In this document: in pieces, positions 1 through 7,820 of the stretch | Layout: the number at the start of each line of letters is the position of its first letter | How positions within the stretch are numbered: position 1 is the first letter of the stretch | Assembly (NCBI GenBank): GCA_035512775.1 | Contig: DATKDI010000026.1 | Location: 1-24,311 of the forward strand | Direction of reading: 5' to 3' | DNA: 24,311 nucleotides | Origin: JAJNBA01 sp035512775 | GTDB lineage: Bacteria > Actinomycetota > UBA4738 > HRBIN12 | Notes under the pieces: generated by a model | Database searches by the model: none | The model's input: only the letters and a program-made list of their open reading frames with translations | What the model was told of the DNA's origin: nothing | Made by a program: the position numbers and the translations under genes

Positions 1-656
1 TCGGGGCGCTCGTCCGCCACAATTCTCTCGCCGCCTCGGACCTGATCAAGGAGCGCTATCCCACCATCGCCGCAGCGGCGCCCCTGATCTCAGACCCGAT
101 CGTCCGGAACCTCGGGACGATCGGTGGATCGCTCGCGCACGCGGATCCCTCCGGTGACCTTGGCTCGGTCATGCTCGCCCTGGGGGCATCGGTGGTCGTT
201 CGCAGCACCGGAGGAGAGCGCGAGATCGCCGCCACCGACCTGGCGGACGGACCGTTCCAGAGCTCGCTCGCCCCGAACGAGCTGCTCACGGAGATCCGCG
301 TCCCCTCGCCCCCGCCACGGTCCGGCGGCACCTACCTGAAACTCGAACGGAAGGTTGGGGACTTCGCCACTGTGGCCGCCGCGATCTTCCTCACGCTCGA
401 GAACGGATCGATCGGCCGGGCCGGCATCGGACTCACGTCGGTCGGACTCACGAACCTCAAGGCCGAAGCGGCGGAAACGGTGCTCGGCGGAGCCTCGCCC
501 GGTGAAGACGCGTGGGCGGAAGCAGGACGACTCGCGGCCGAGGCGGCACAACCCAACACGGACGTTCGCGGCTCCGCAGACTACAAGCGCCATGTCGTGG
601 ACGTGTACGTACGCCGAGGTCTGGCGGCCGCGGCCGAGATGGCCGGCGCGGCCTGA
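1..656 (+). CDS. coxM: CO dehydrogenase medium (FAD) subunit CoxM, 5' truncated by window edge
   Basis: FAD-binding subunit of the molybdenum-containing aerobic CO dehydrogenase; it passes electrons from the CoxS iron-sulfur clusters to the respiratory chain. The reading frame is open from base 3 and gives 217 visible residues. Family members are about 285-290 aa, so roughly 70 N-terminal residues, with the first FAD/pyrophosphate motif, lie outside the window. The second FAD motif is visible as LGTIGGSLAHADPSGD (visible residues 37-52), typical of the FAD_binding_5 / CO_deh_flav_C family. The C-terminal part (about 100-215) fits CO_deh_flav_C. coxS starts 19 nt downstream and coxL follows, the conserved coxMSL order. 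Other xanthine-oxidase-family medium subunits look similar; the assignment to CO dehydrogenase rests mainly on the form I CoxL next door. Confidence 0.93.
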   Translation, partial: GALVRHNSLAASDLIKERYPTIAAAAPLISDPIVRNLGTIGGSLAHADPSGDLGSVMLALGASVVVRSTGGEREIAATDLADGPFQSSLAPNELLTEIRVPSPPPRSGGTYLKLERKVGDFATVAAAIFLTLENGSIGRAGIGLTSVGLTNLKAEAAETVLGGASPGEDAWAEAGRLAAEAAQPNTDVRGSADYKRHVVDVYVRRGLAAAAEMAGAA

Positions 657-675
657 GCCCGAGAGGAGACGTGTC

Positions 676-1161
676 ATGGAGGTCAAGGTCAACGTCAACG
701 GCACCGAGCGATCGGCGGACGTGGAACCTCGCCAACTGTTGGTCCATCTGCTCCGCGAGGAGTTCGAGCTCACCGGAACACACATCGGCTGCGACACGAC
801 CAGCTGCGGCGTGTGCACGGTGCTCCTCGACGGTGTGCCGGTGAAGTCGTGCACGATGTTCGGCGTCCAGGCCGATGGGCGCTCGGTCACGACCGTCGAG
901 GGTATGGCCGGAGCCGATGGTCTCCACCCGGTCCAGACCGCGTTCAAGGAGCATCACGGCTTGCAGTGCGGATTCTGCACGCCCGGCATGATGCTGACCG
1001 CCGCAGCGCTCATCGAACAGAACCCGGCGCCGAGCGAACAGGACGTCCGGTGGGCGATCTCCGGGCAGATGTGCCGGTGCACGGGCTACACGAACATCGT
1101 GAAAGCGATCCAAGCTGCGGCGGCGGCGACAGCGGGTGCGAGCACGCCGGCTGCCGTCTAG
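676..1161 (+). CDS. coxS: CO dehydrogenase small [2Fe-2S] subunit CoxS
   Basis: Electron-transfer subunit with two [2Fe-2S] clusters, relaying electrons from the molybdenum site in CoxL to the FAD in CoxM. The protein has 161 aa, the normal length. The N-terminal plant-ferredoxin-like domain carries C39, C44, C47 and C59 (pattern CDTTSCGVC then C). The C-terminal all-helical [2Fe-2S] domain carries C98 and C101 (QCGFC) and C133 and C135 (CRC). All eight ligands are present. The ATG at 676 is preceded by a clear GAGAGGAG ribosome site 7-8 nt upstream. It sits between coxM and coxL with short gaps and is almost surely co-transcribed with them. Confidence 0.96.
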   Translation: MEVKVNVNGTERSADVEPRQLLVHLLREEFELTGTHIGCDTTSCGVCTVLLDGVPVKSCTMFGVQADGRSVTTVEGMAGADGLHPVQTAFKEHHGLQCGFCTPGMMLTAAALIEQNPAPSEQDVRWAISGQMCRCTGYTNIVKAIQAAAAATAGASTPAAV

Positions 1162-1187
1162 ACCTCGACGAGAAGGAGCTTGAGGAC

Positions 1188-3548
1188 ATGGCGACCGAGA
1201 CCGAAGAGATCCGGGGGATCGGACACAACGTCCGCCGCGTGGAGGACGACAGGTTCATACGAGGCGCCGGCAACTACATCGACGACATCCACCTCCCCGG
1301 GATGCTGCACATGGCCATCCTGCGGAGCCCCTACGCCCACGCGAACCTGAACGGCATCGACGCGTCGAAGGCACAGGCGCTCCCCGGCGTGGTCGCGGTG
1401 GTCACCGGCGAGCTGATGGCGCAGCACAACCTCGCGTGGATGCCCACGCTCTCGGGCGACACGCAGGCGGTCCTGGTGACTGACCGGGTGCGGTTCCAGG
1501 GACAAGAGGTCGCGGCGGTTATCGCCAACGACCCCTACGTCGCGAAAGACGCGCTCGAGCTGATCGACGTCGACTACGACCCGCTCGACGCGGTGACGAC
1601 CCCGCAGCAGGCGCTCGAGGACGACGCCCCGCTCATCCGGACCGACAAGGAGGGCCAGGAGAACAACCACGTCTACTCGTGGGAGACCGGCAACAAGGAG
1701 GCGACGGACATCGCGTTCTCACAGGCCGACGTCGTCGTCTCGCTCGACACGTTCTACCCGCGGAGCCACCCGGCGCCGCTCGAGACGTGCGGATGCGTCG
1801 CGGACATCAGCCCCGCGACCGGCCAGGCGACGATCTACATGACTTCGCAGGCGCCGCACCTCATCCGGACGGTGTTCGCGCTGGTGGCCGGCCTGCCCGA
1901 AGACAAGATCCGGATCGTGTCGCCCGACATCGGCGGGGGCTTCGGCAACAAGGTCCCGGTGTATCCCGGCTACGTCGTCGCCACCGCGGCCTCGCTCCTC
2001 CTGGGGCATCCGGTGAAATGGATCGAGGATCGCTCCGAGAACCTCATCTCTACCGGGTTCGCTCGCGACTACCACATGCGGGGTGAGCTCGCGTTGAAGA
2101 CCGACGGCACGATGCTCGGGCTGCGAGCGTCGCTGCTCGCGGACGAGGGCGCATTCTACGCCGACGCCCAGCCCTCGAAGTTCAAGGCCGGCCTCTTCCA
2201 CATCGTGAGCGGCTCATACGACCTGCCGGCGGCCCACGTGTCGGCGCAAGGGGCCTACACGAACAAGGCGCCCGGCGGCGTCGCGTACCGGTGCTCCTTC
2301 CGTGTGACCGAGGCGTCGTATCTGATCGAGCGCTTGGTACAGAACGCCGCGTACGAGCTCGGGATGGACCCCGTCGACCTCCGGAAGAAGAACTTCATCG
2401 AGAAGGAGCAGTTCCCGTACGCCTCCGCGACCGGGTTCGTCTATGACTCCGGCGACTATCGCGGCGCCATGGACAAGGCGCTGGAGATGATCGTGTACGA
2501 CGAGCTCAGGAAGGAACAAGCCGACGCTCGCGCAGAGGGCAAGCTCTACGGCATCGGCGTGGCGTCGTTCACCGAGGTCGTGGGCGCCGGACCGGCGAAG
2601 GACTACGACATCATCGGCGTGAAGATGAACGACGGCGCCGAGCTCCGGATCCATCCGACGGGGAAGGCGATCCTGAAGATCAGCTGCCAGACGCAGGGGC
2701 AGGGTCACGAGACGACGTTCGCGCAGATCGTCGCCGGCGAGCTCGGGATCCAACCGGAGCACATCAAGGTCATGCACGGCGACACGGACAACACGCCGTA
2801 CGGACTCGGCACGTACGCCTCGCGCTCCACGCCCACGTCGGGCGCCGCGACGGCCATGGTCGCTCGCCGTGTCCGAGAGAAGGCGACGAAGCTCGCCGCG
2901 CACCTGCTCGAGGTCGCCGAGGAAGACGTCGAGTACGAGGCCGGAAACTTCTCCGTCCGTGGAGCGCCCGACCAGGTCAAGACGATCCAGGATGTGGCGT
3001 TCGCCGCGTACACGAACTACCCGGAAGGGATGGAGGCGGGGCTCGAAGGGGTCTTCTACTACAACCCGCCGAACCTCACGTTCCCGTTCGGGACGTACGT
3101 CGTCTCGGTCGAGGTCGATCCCGACACCGGCGTGTGGAAGGTTCGCCGGATGGTCGCCGTCGACGACTGCGGTGTGCGGATCAACCCGATGATCGTCGAG
3201 GGGCAGATCACGGGTGGCCTCACGGAGGGGTACGCCACCGCCGCGATGCAGCTGATCACGTTCGATGAAGTCGGCAACGCGATCGGGACGAACTTCATGG
3301 ATTACCTGATCCCGACGGCATGGGAGACGCCGAAGTTCGAGCTGGGAGAGACCGTGACGCCGTCGCCGCATCACCCGATCGGCGCGAAGGGCGTCGGCGA
3401 GTCGGCGACGGTCGGCTCCCCCGCCGCGTATGTGAACGCGGTGATCGACGCGCTTCAGCCCTTGGGCGTGAAGAACATCGACATGCCGCTCACGTCCGCG
3501 AAGGTCTGGGAGGCGATCCAAGCCGCGAAGTCGACCTCGGCGTCGTGA
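1188..3548 (+). CDS. coxL: Form I aerobic carbon monoxide dehydrogenase large subunit CoxL
   Basis: Catalytic subunit of Mo-Cu CO dehydrogenase, oxidising CO to CO2 at a molybdopterin-cytosine-dinucleotide site. The protein is 786 aa. It has the aldehyde-oxidase a/b hammerhead domain (about 20-145) and two molybdopterin-binding domains (about 165-400 and 420-750). The diagnostic loop AYRCSFR is at residues 366-372, with C369 as the expected copper-binding cysteine; this is the form I signature, whereas form II proteins have AYRGAGR. The glycine-rich motif GGGFGNK follows the first half. The C-terminal GAKGVGES motif supplies the conserved glutamate E738. The ATG at 1188 follows GAAGGAGCTTGAGGAC, a good ribosome site. 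The gene belongs to the coxMSL-xdhC-coxG-mocA operon. I am very sure of the family and confident of true CO oxidation because of the loop. Confidence 0.97.
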   Translation: MATETEEIRGIGHNVRRVEDDRFIRGAGNYIDDIHLPGMLHMAILRSPYAHANLNGIDASKAQALPGVVAVVTGELMAQHNLAWMPTLSGDTQAVLVTDRVRFQGQEVAAVIANDPYVAKDALELIDVDYDPLDAVTTPQQALEDDAPLIRTDKEGQENNHVYSWETGNKEATDIAFSQADVVVSLDTFYPRSHPAPLETCGCVADISPATGQATIYMTSQAPHLIRTVFALVAGLPEDKIRIVSPDIGGGFGNKVPVYPGYVVATAASLLLGHPVKWIEDRSENLISTGFARDYHMRGELALKTDGTMLGLRASLLADEGAFYADAQPSKFKAGLFHIVSGSYDLPAAHVSAQGAYTNKAPGGVAYRCSFRVTEASYLIERLVQNAAYELGMDPVDLRKKNFIEKEQFPYASATGFVYDSGDYRGAMDKALEMIVYDELRKEQADARAEGKLYGIGVASFTEVVGAGPAKDYDIIGVKMNDGAELRIHPTGKAILKISCQTQGQGHETTFAQIVAGELGIQPEHIKVMHGDTDNTPYGLGTYASRSTPTSGAATAMVARRVREKATKLAAHLLEVAEEDVEYEAGNFSVRGAPDQVKTIQDVAFAAYTNYPEGMEAGLEGVFYYNPPNLTFPFGTYVVSVEVDPDTGVWKVRRMVAVDDCGVRINPMIVEGQITGGLTEGYATAAMQLITFDEVGNAIGTNFMDYLIPTAWETPKFELGETVTPSPHHPIGAKGVGESATVGSPAAYVNAVIDALQPLGVKNIDMPLTSAKVWEAIQAAKSTSAS

Positions 3549-4522
3549 GACCCGAGACCCTCGCGGAGGCGGCGGAGCTCTCGGCGCGAGGCGAGCCCTT
3601 CGTTCTGGCCACGGTGGTGTGGCGCCGCTCCCCGTCATCCGGGAAGGCGGGGGCGACCGCCCTCATCACGAGCGACGGGCAGGTGCGGGGCTGGCTGGGA
3701 GGTGCGTGCGCCGAGCCGACCGTCGTCCGGGAGGGTCGGCGCGCGTTGGAGGAAGGCACGCCCCGGCTGCTGTTCCTCGGACCCCCGGAGGAGCTCGCCG
3801 GACACCAGCGCGACGGGGTCGTGACCGTCCCGATCGCGTGCCAGAGTGAAGGAGCGATGGAGGTGCACGTGGAGCCGATGCTTCCGCAGCCACAGCTCGT
3901 GACGATCGGGCGCTCGCCGGCCGCCATCGCGCTGACGGCGATGGCGGCCGCTCTCGGTTGGCGGAGCGTCGCCGTCGACCAAGGGGGCGAGCCGACCGAT
4001 CACCCGGGCGCCGGTCGCGTGGTCACGACGCTCGACCTCGGCCGAGCGGGCGTGGACGCTCGCTCGTTCGTGGTCGTCGCGACGCAGGGTCACTACGACG
4101 AGGCCGCCCTCGAGCAAGCACTCGGTACATCAGCGGCGTACATCGGGCTCGTCGCGTCCCGCACGCGCGCCGAAGGGGTGCTCGGATACCTCCGGGATCG
4201 CGGGATGAGCGAAGACGCGTTGGCCAGGGTCCATGCTCCCGCCGGCCTCGACTTGGGACGGATCGACTCGGAGGAGATCGCGGCCGCGATCCTCGCCGAG
4301 ATCGTTCAGCTCAAAGCGGCTGGAGGGCTCAAGGGAGTGGCCACCGATGACGGGATCGCGGGGGACCACGAGGAGATCGACCCCGTCTGCGGGATGACGG
4401 TCGGAGTGGCAAACGCCCAGTTCCGAAGCGTCCTCGACGGCCACACCTACTACTTCTGCTCGGCGGGATGCCTGGCATCATTCGAAACCGATCCCGCTTC
4501 GTACGTATCCGTGCCTCGATGA
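3545..4522 (+). CDS. XdhC/CoxI-family CODH maturation protein with C-terminal YHS domain
   Basis: Member of the XdhC/CoxI family, which binds molybdenum cofactor and helps insert it (with sulfuration) into xanthine-dehydrogenase-type enzymes. The protein is 325 aa. The XdhC_CoxI domain is at about 5-75, with the conserved GGAC motif around C55. A Rossmann-type XdhC_C domain spans about 115-255. After a short linker comes a YHS domain (about 279-320) with DPVCGMTV and YYFCSAGC; its C282, C305 and C309 are potential metal ligands. The GTG start at 3545 overlaps the coxL stop as GTGA, implying translational coupling; the N-terminus VRPETLAEAAELSARGEPF aligns well with the family. The YHS tail is typically a metal (heavy-metal or copper) binding module. 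A role in supplying copper to the Mo-Cu site is my inference. It could be named coxI or coxF, but the sequence does not decide between them. Confidence 0.88.
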   Translation: MRPETLAEAAELSARGEPFVLATVVWRRSPSSGKAGATALITSDGQVRGWLGGACAEPTVVREGRRALEEGTPRLLFLGPPEELAGHQRDGVVTVPIACQSEGAMEVHVEPMLPQPQLVTIGRSPAAIALTAMAAALGWRSVAVDQGGEPTDHPGAGRVVTTLDLGRAGVDARSFVVVATQGHYDEAALEQALGTSAAYIGLVASRTRAEGVLGYLRDRGMSEDALARVHAPAGLDLGRIDSEEIAAAILAEIVQLKAAGGLKGVATDDGIAGDHEEIDPVCGMTVGVANAQFRSVLDGHTYYFCSAGCLASFETDPASYVSVPR

Positions 4523-4544
4523 ACGCCACCGTGGGAGGTGACGC

Positions 4545-5180
4545 ATGCTGATCGAGGACAGCTTCACGGTCCGGACGCCGGTCGATCGCCTGTGGGCGTT
4601 CATCCAAGACGTCGAACGGATCGCACCGTGCATGCCCGGCGCAGAGCTGACGGAGGTCGTTGACGATAGGACCTGGAAAGGCAAGGTCCACGTGAAGTTC
4701 GGCCCTGTCCAGATGGCGTTCTCCGGCACCGTGGTGATGGAGGACAAGGACGACGCGGCGCACCGCGCGAAGCTGTCGGCGAAGGGCACCGAACAGCGAG
4801 GCAAGGGTGTGGCGAACGCGAAGGTGGAGTCGTGGCTCGAGCCCGCCGGCGAAGACCGCACGACCGTGCACATCCGCTCGGACATCACGATCACCGGCGC
4901 CGCCGCGCAGATGTCACGTGGACTGCTGCCGGAGGTCTCGAAGCTCTTGACCAAGCAGTTCGCCGACTGTCTGGAGGCGAAGCTGAACGAGGAGGGGCCA
5001 TCTGCCGACGCGTCCGTGACGGAGACGACCCCGATCGAGACGAACGCCACCGCGGAGACCGAGCCACCGCCGAAACCGGCACCCAAGGCGGTTGGTGGCA
5101 TCGGCCTGGGCCTCCGTGCCCTGTGGGCCGCGATCACGGGGTTCCTCTCACGGTTGTTCGGACGGCGCGCCGGGTCGTGA
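4545..5180 (+). CDS. coxG: CoxG, SRPBCC-fold CO dehydrogenase membrane-anchor/accessory protein
   Basis: CoxG-family protein (Polyketide_cyc/SRPBCC fold) that is linked to recruitment of CO dehydrogenase to the membrane and quinone delivery. The protein is 211 aa. The SRPBCC domain covers about 1-150, beginning with a typical family N-terminus (IEDSFTVRTPVDRLWAFIQD). A Pro/Thr/Glu-rich linker (about 150-185) leads to a C-terminal hydrophobic/amphipathic helix (about 186-205) ending in Arg-rich residues, consistent with a peripheral membrane anchor. The ATG at 4545 has the best ribosome site of the operon, GGGAGGTGA about 4 nt upstream. It lies 22 nt after the XdhC gene and its stop is overlapped by the mocA-like gene. 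Family assignment is firm; the anchoring role comes from published work on CoxG and the visible C-terminus. Confidence 0.92.
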   Translation: MLIEDSFTVRTPVDRLWAFIQDVERIAPCMPGAELTEVVDDRTWKGKVHVKFGPVQMAFSGTVVMEDKDDAAHRAKLSAKGTEQRGKGVANAKVESWLEPAGEDRTTVHIRSDITITGAAAQMSRGLLPEVSKLLTKQFADCLEAKLNEEGPSADASVTETTPIETNATAETEPPPKPAPKAVGGIGLGLRALWAAITGFLSRLFGRRAGS

Positions 5181-5746
5181 TCTCCGGGATCGTCCTGGCG
5201 GCCGGCTCGGGCACCCGGTTCGGCGGGACGAAACAGCTCGCGTCGCACCACGGGAAGCCGCTCGCCCAGCACGCCGTCGACGCGCTCGCTTCTGCCGGCG
5301 TCGACGAGCTCGTCGTGGTCACCGGCCACGACGCGGACGCGGTCGAGGGAGCGCTCAGGCTCCCCCCGCAGGGCCGCTTCGTCCGCAATCCCGATCACGC
5401 CACCGGCCAGTCCTCCTCATTGGCCGCGGGCCTGCACGTGCTTGCCGACGACACCGAAGCCGCCGTGGTCCTGCTCGCCGACCAGCCCGGTGTCACCGAT
5501 TCGGAGGTTCGCGCGTTGATCGATGCGTTCGAACGTTCCCGGAGCCGGATCGTGCGGATCGCCTACGAGGACGGGCCCGGCCCCGCGCTGCTCTCACGCG
5601 AGGTCCACGCGGAGGCCGGACATCTGCACGGCGATACCGGCGCCCGGACACTGATCGCGTCACATCCCGACTGGGTCGAAGAGGTCGCCGTCCCCTTCCG
5701 AGCGCCTCCGGACGTCGACCGGCCGGAGGATCTGCCGTCGATGTGA
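5177..5746 (+). CDS. mocA: MocA-type molybdenum cofactor cytidylyltransferase
   Basis: Nucleotidyltransferase expected to turn Mo-molybdopterin into the cytosine dinucleotide form used by CoxL. The protein is 189 aa, the usual MocA/MobA-like length. The NTP-binding signature LAAGSGTRFGGTKQL is at residues 7-21. The metal-binding ADQPGVT motif is at about 101-107, the GDTGAR motif at 152-157, and the C-terminal DVDRPEDL motif matches the usual DIDTPEDL. The GTG start at 5177 overlaps the coxG stop as GTGA, indicating translational coupling and operon membership. The closest alternative is a generic MobA-like NTP transferase (for example a MobA guanylyltransferase), but CO dehydrogenase uses the cytosine form, so context favours MocA. 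Confidence 0.87.
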   Translation: MISGIVLAAGSGTRFGGTKQLASHHGKPLAQHAVDALASAGVDELVVVTGHDADAVEGALRLPPQGRFVRNPDHATGQSSSLAAGLHVLADDTEAAVVLLADQPGVTDSEVRALIDAFERSRSRIVRIAYEDGPGPALLSREVHAEAGHLHGDTGARTLIASHPDWVEEVAVPFRAPPDVDRPEDLPSM

Positions 5747-6169
5747 TCACTCCCGCCGAGGGCGGACCATCGTGCGGTCGCTGGGCGATTCGAAGCCGAA
5801 CCGTGCGTAGAGAGGATGCGCGTCGCGGGTGTTGAGGAACCAGACCAGGTCTCGATGCTCGGGATGCTCGACGGCCTCCCGCACCAGCTCCACTCCGAGG
5901 CCGTGGCCTCGATGGCCCTGGAGCACGAACACGTCACCGAGCCATGCCATGCTCGCGCCGTCCGAGATCACGCGCGCGAACCCGACCTGCTCGTCGCCGC
6001 GGTAGACGCCGATCACCCTCGTGGACTGCCGAACGAGACGCTCGATGGTGTCCCGATCGCGCCCGCGGACCCAGTACGCCTCTTCGGACAGGTATCGGTG
6101 AACCATGTCGACGTCCACGCGGCCGCGATCGTCGTCAGATTCGTAGCCGCCGGCAAGCTCGCGACGCAT
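5747..6169 (-). CDS. GNAT-family N-acetyltransferase
   Basis: Small acetyl-CoA-dependent acyltransferase of 140 aa. The N-terminal part has the HRYLSEEAYWVRGRD segment (about 24-39), common in a GNAT subfamily of unknown substrate. The acetyl-CoA pyrophosphate loop is QGHRGHGLG (about 84-92). The C-terminal NTRDAHPLYARFGF segment (113-126) is the usual fourth GNAT motif. The ATG at 6169 overlaps the stop of the nitrilase gene as ATGA, so it is probably translated from the same mRNA. An internal ATG 21 codons later is also possible. Its stop codon abuts the stop of mocA on the other strand. The substrate cannot be read from the sequence. Confidence 0.85.
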   Translation of the reverse strand: MRRELAGGYESDDDRGRVDVDMVHRYLSEEAYWVRGRDRDTIERLVRQSTRVIGVYRGDEQVGFARVISDGASMAWLGDVFVLQGHRGHGLGVELVREAVEHPEHRDLVWFLNTRDAHPLYARFGFESPSDRTMVRPRRE

Positions 6170-6987
6170 CAGCAGATGAGACCCAGCCGCCGATGCTCCA
6201 GCGTCGGCAGCACGTTCCGGACCCGCCGGAGCTCGGCCATGTCGAGGTCGGCGAACCACACGCCGGAGCCGTCTTGCGGCGCTTCGACCAGGACCTCGCC
6301 CCACGGACCCACGATCATCGAGTGGCCGTGGGAGCGCCGGTGCTCGTCGGGTGATCCGAACTCGCCCCACTGCGCCGACGCCGCCACGAAGCACTGGTTC
6401 TCGATCGCTCGCGCGCGCAGCAGCGCCTCCCAGTGCGCGACTCCCGTCTGATGCTGGAACTGTGCGGGGAGCACGAACAGCTCCGAGCCGAGCACCATGA
6501 GCCCACGGAAGAGTTCGGGGAATCGGAGGTCGTAGCAGATGGACAAGCCGATCCGCAGATCCTCGACGGGATGGGTGACGAGCTCGGTTCCCGGAGTGAA
6601 GGTCGCCGACTCGCGGAACGGCGGCTGGCCTTGGAGATCGACGTCGAAGAGATGGATCTTCCGATACGTCGCCACGAGCTCCCCGCTGCGATCGAAGAGC
6701 GGGGCGGTGTTGTAGATCCGCTCGCCGTCTCGTTCGTGGACGCTGCCGCCGAGGATCCACATCTGCCGGTCGCTCGCCACCATGGAAAGCATCGTCGATG
6801 CCGACCCACCGGGGAGCGTCTCCGCCACCTCGGCGATGCGGGATTCCGGCCCGAGGTAGGAGAAGAACTCCGGTAGCACCGCGATGTCGGCTCCCTCGTC
6901 GGCAGCCTCCTCCAGGAGCCCCTGCGCCGCAGCGAGGTTCGAGGGAAGATCCTCCCCCGATCGCATCTGGCAGACGGCTGCGCGCAT
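6169..6987 (-). CDS. Nitrilase-superfamily carbon-nitrogen hydrolase (Nit-like omega-amidase group)
   Basis: Cytoplasmic carbon-nitrogen hydrolase of 272 aa. The catalytic triad is complete: E40 in VLPEFF, K110 in YRKIHLFD, and C151 in SICYDLRFPELFR. The spacing and the CYDLRFPE motif place it near the Nit1/Nit2 branch, whose members cleave alpha-ketoglutaramate/ketosuccinamate or deaminated glutathione; the substrate here is not certain. The ATG at 6987 has no Shine-Dalgarno. A TACACT box lies exactly 6 nt upstream, suggesting a leaderless transcript starting at or next to the ATG. The GNAT gene is coupled downstream through an ATGA overlap. The neighbouring response-regulator remnant is 61 nt upstream and is probably a separate unit. 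Confidence 0.92.
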   Translation of the reverse strand: MRAAVCQMRSGEDLPSNLAAAQGLLEEAADEGADIAVLPEFFSYLGPESRIAEVAETLPGGSASTMLSMVASDRQMWILGGSVHERDGERIYNTAPLFDRSGELVATYRKIHLFDVDLQGQPPFRESATFTPGTELVTHPVEDLRIGLSICYDLRFPELFRGLMVLGSELFVLPAQFQHQTGVAHWEALLRARAIENQCFVAASAQWGEFGSPDEHRRSHGHSMIVGPWGEVLVEAPQDGSGVWFADLDMAELRRVRNVLPTLEHRRLGLIC

Positions 6988-6999
6988 CTCGGAAGTGTA
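6988..6999 (-). promoter_or_regulatory. -10-like box TACACT for a leaderless nitrilase transcript
   Basis: On the minus strand TACACT (6999-6994) is followed by 6 nt and then the ATG at 6987. It matches TANNNT at the distance that puts the transcription start at the start codon. There is no Shine-Dalgarno and no obvious -35. Confidence 0.5.
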
Positions 7000-7048
7000 G
7001 GTGGCGATCCGGGGCGGCAAGATGCAGAGGATCGACGTCGAAGCCCTC

Positions 7049-7769
7049 TTACTGCGAAGCCCCGCCCTCGTTCGACGAAGCATCCGTTACTCGGAGACGT
7101 GTCCTCCCCGATGCGAACCGCACAAGGTCGGCTCTGCTCTTGACACCGAGCTTGCGCAGGATGCTGGCTCGATGCGTCTCGATCGTTCTCGGGGAGAGGA
7201 AAAGGAGAGCGGCGATCTCGACGTTCGTATGCCCGAGCACCAAGAGGTCGAACACCCCTCGCTCCCGCTCCGTGAGCTTCGCGAGCGGATCCGAGTTGGT
7301 CGAGGGGCCGGCCTCCGTTGCTGCGAGCATCGCCCCTAATGCCGGCTGCACGTAGCGCTCACCGTTCAGGATCCGGGCGATCGCTTCCGGGAGCTCGGCT
7401 GCAGCTGCCCCCTTTCAACATGTAGCCGCTTGCTCCCGCATCGATCGCACGTCGGATATCGGTTGGACTGTCCACCATCGAAAGCACGAGGATCCGCGCG
7501 TTCGGGAAACGCTCCGCGAGCGCTTCGACGACCGCCGCACGGTGAAGACCGTCCATCGACAGATCGGTGACGATCAGGTCCGGGTCACGATCGACTGGGA
7601 CCTGCAGCGCCTCGTCGGCCGAGGAAGCTTCTGCCACGACGGAGACGCCCGGTTCCGACTCGAGCAGCAATCGGATACCCGCGCGGACGACGGCATGGTC
7701 GTCCACCAACATCGCGGTCGCTACCATCCCGTCGGGGATGACGACGTCGGCTTCCGCTCGGTCGTCCAC
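7049..7769 (-). pseudogene. NarL/FixJ-family response regulator, frameshifted between receiver and LuxR domain
   Basis: Two-component response regulator in two reading frames. The 5' part encodes a full receiver domain. Counting from the internal Met at 7727, it has the acidic pair D9/D10 (LVDDH), phospho-acceptor D55 (LIVTDLSMDG), S83 and K105 (GYMLKG). The 3' part encodes a LuxR-type HTH (LTERERGVFDLLVLGHTNVEIA, RTIETHRASILRKLG). The frames meet in a run of five G on the minus strand (C run at 7408-7412): removing one G joins GYMLKG directly to AAAAELPEAIARILNGERYVQPAL, a normal inter-domain linker. As sequenced, translation ends at the stop at 7359-7361. The GTG at 7769 has GGAGG 6 nt upstream; ATG 7727 is the alternative start. 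No partner kinase is visible. The shift could be a real mutation or a homopolymer sequencing error. Confidence 0.85.
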
Positions 7770-7820
7770 CCCCACCCTCCTCCCCGTCCACGTGATCGAA
7801 GATCTCGGCGAGCAGTGTTT

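Noticed and set aside
2214..3638. Long open frame on the minus strand across coxL
   Set aside because: It lies opposite a gene with unmistakable family motifs, is Arg/Asp/Val-rich as expected from the complement of high-GC coding DNA, and shows no family resemblance.
7400..7420. Programmed ribosomal frameshift in the response regulator
   Set aside because: No known slippery motif, stimulatory structure or internal Shine-Dalgarno is evident; an indel in a homopolymer is simpler.
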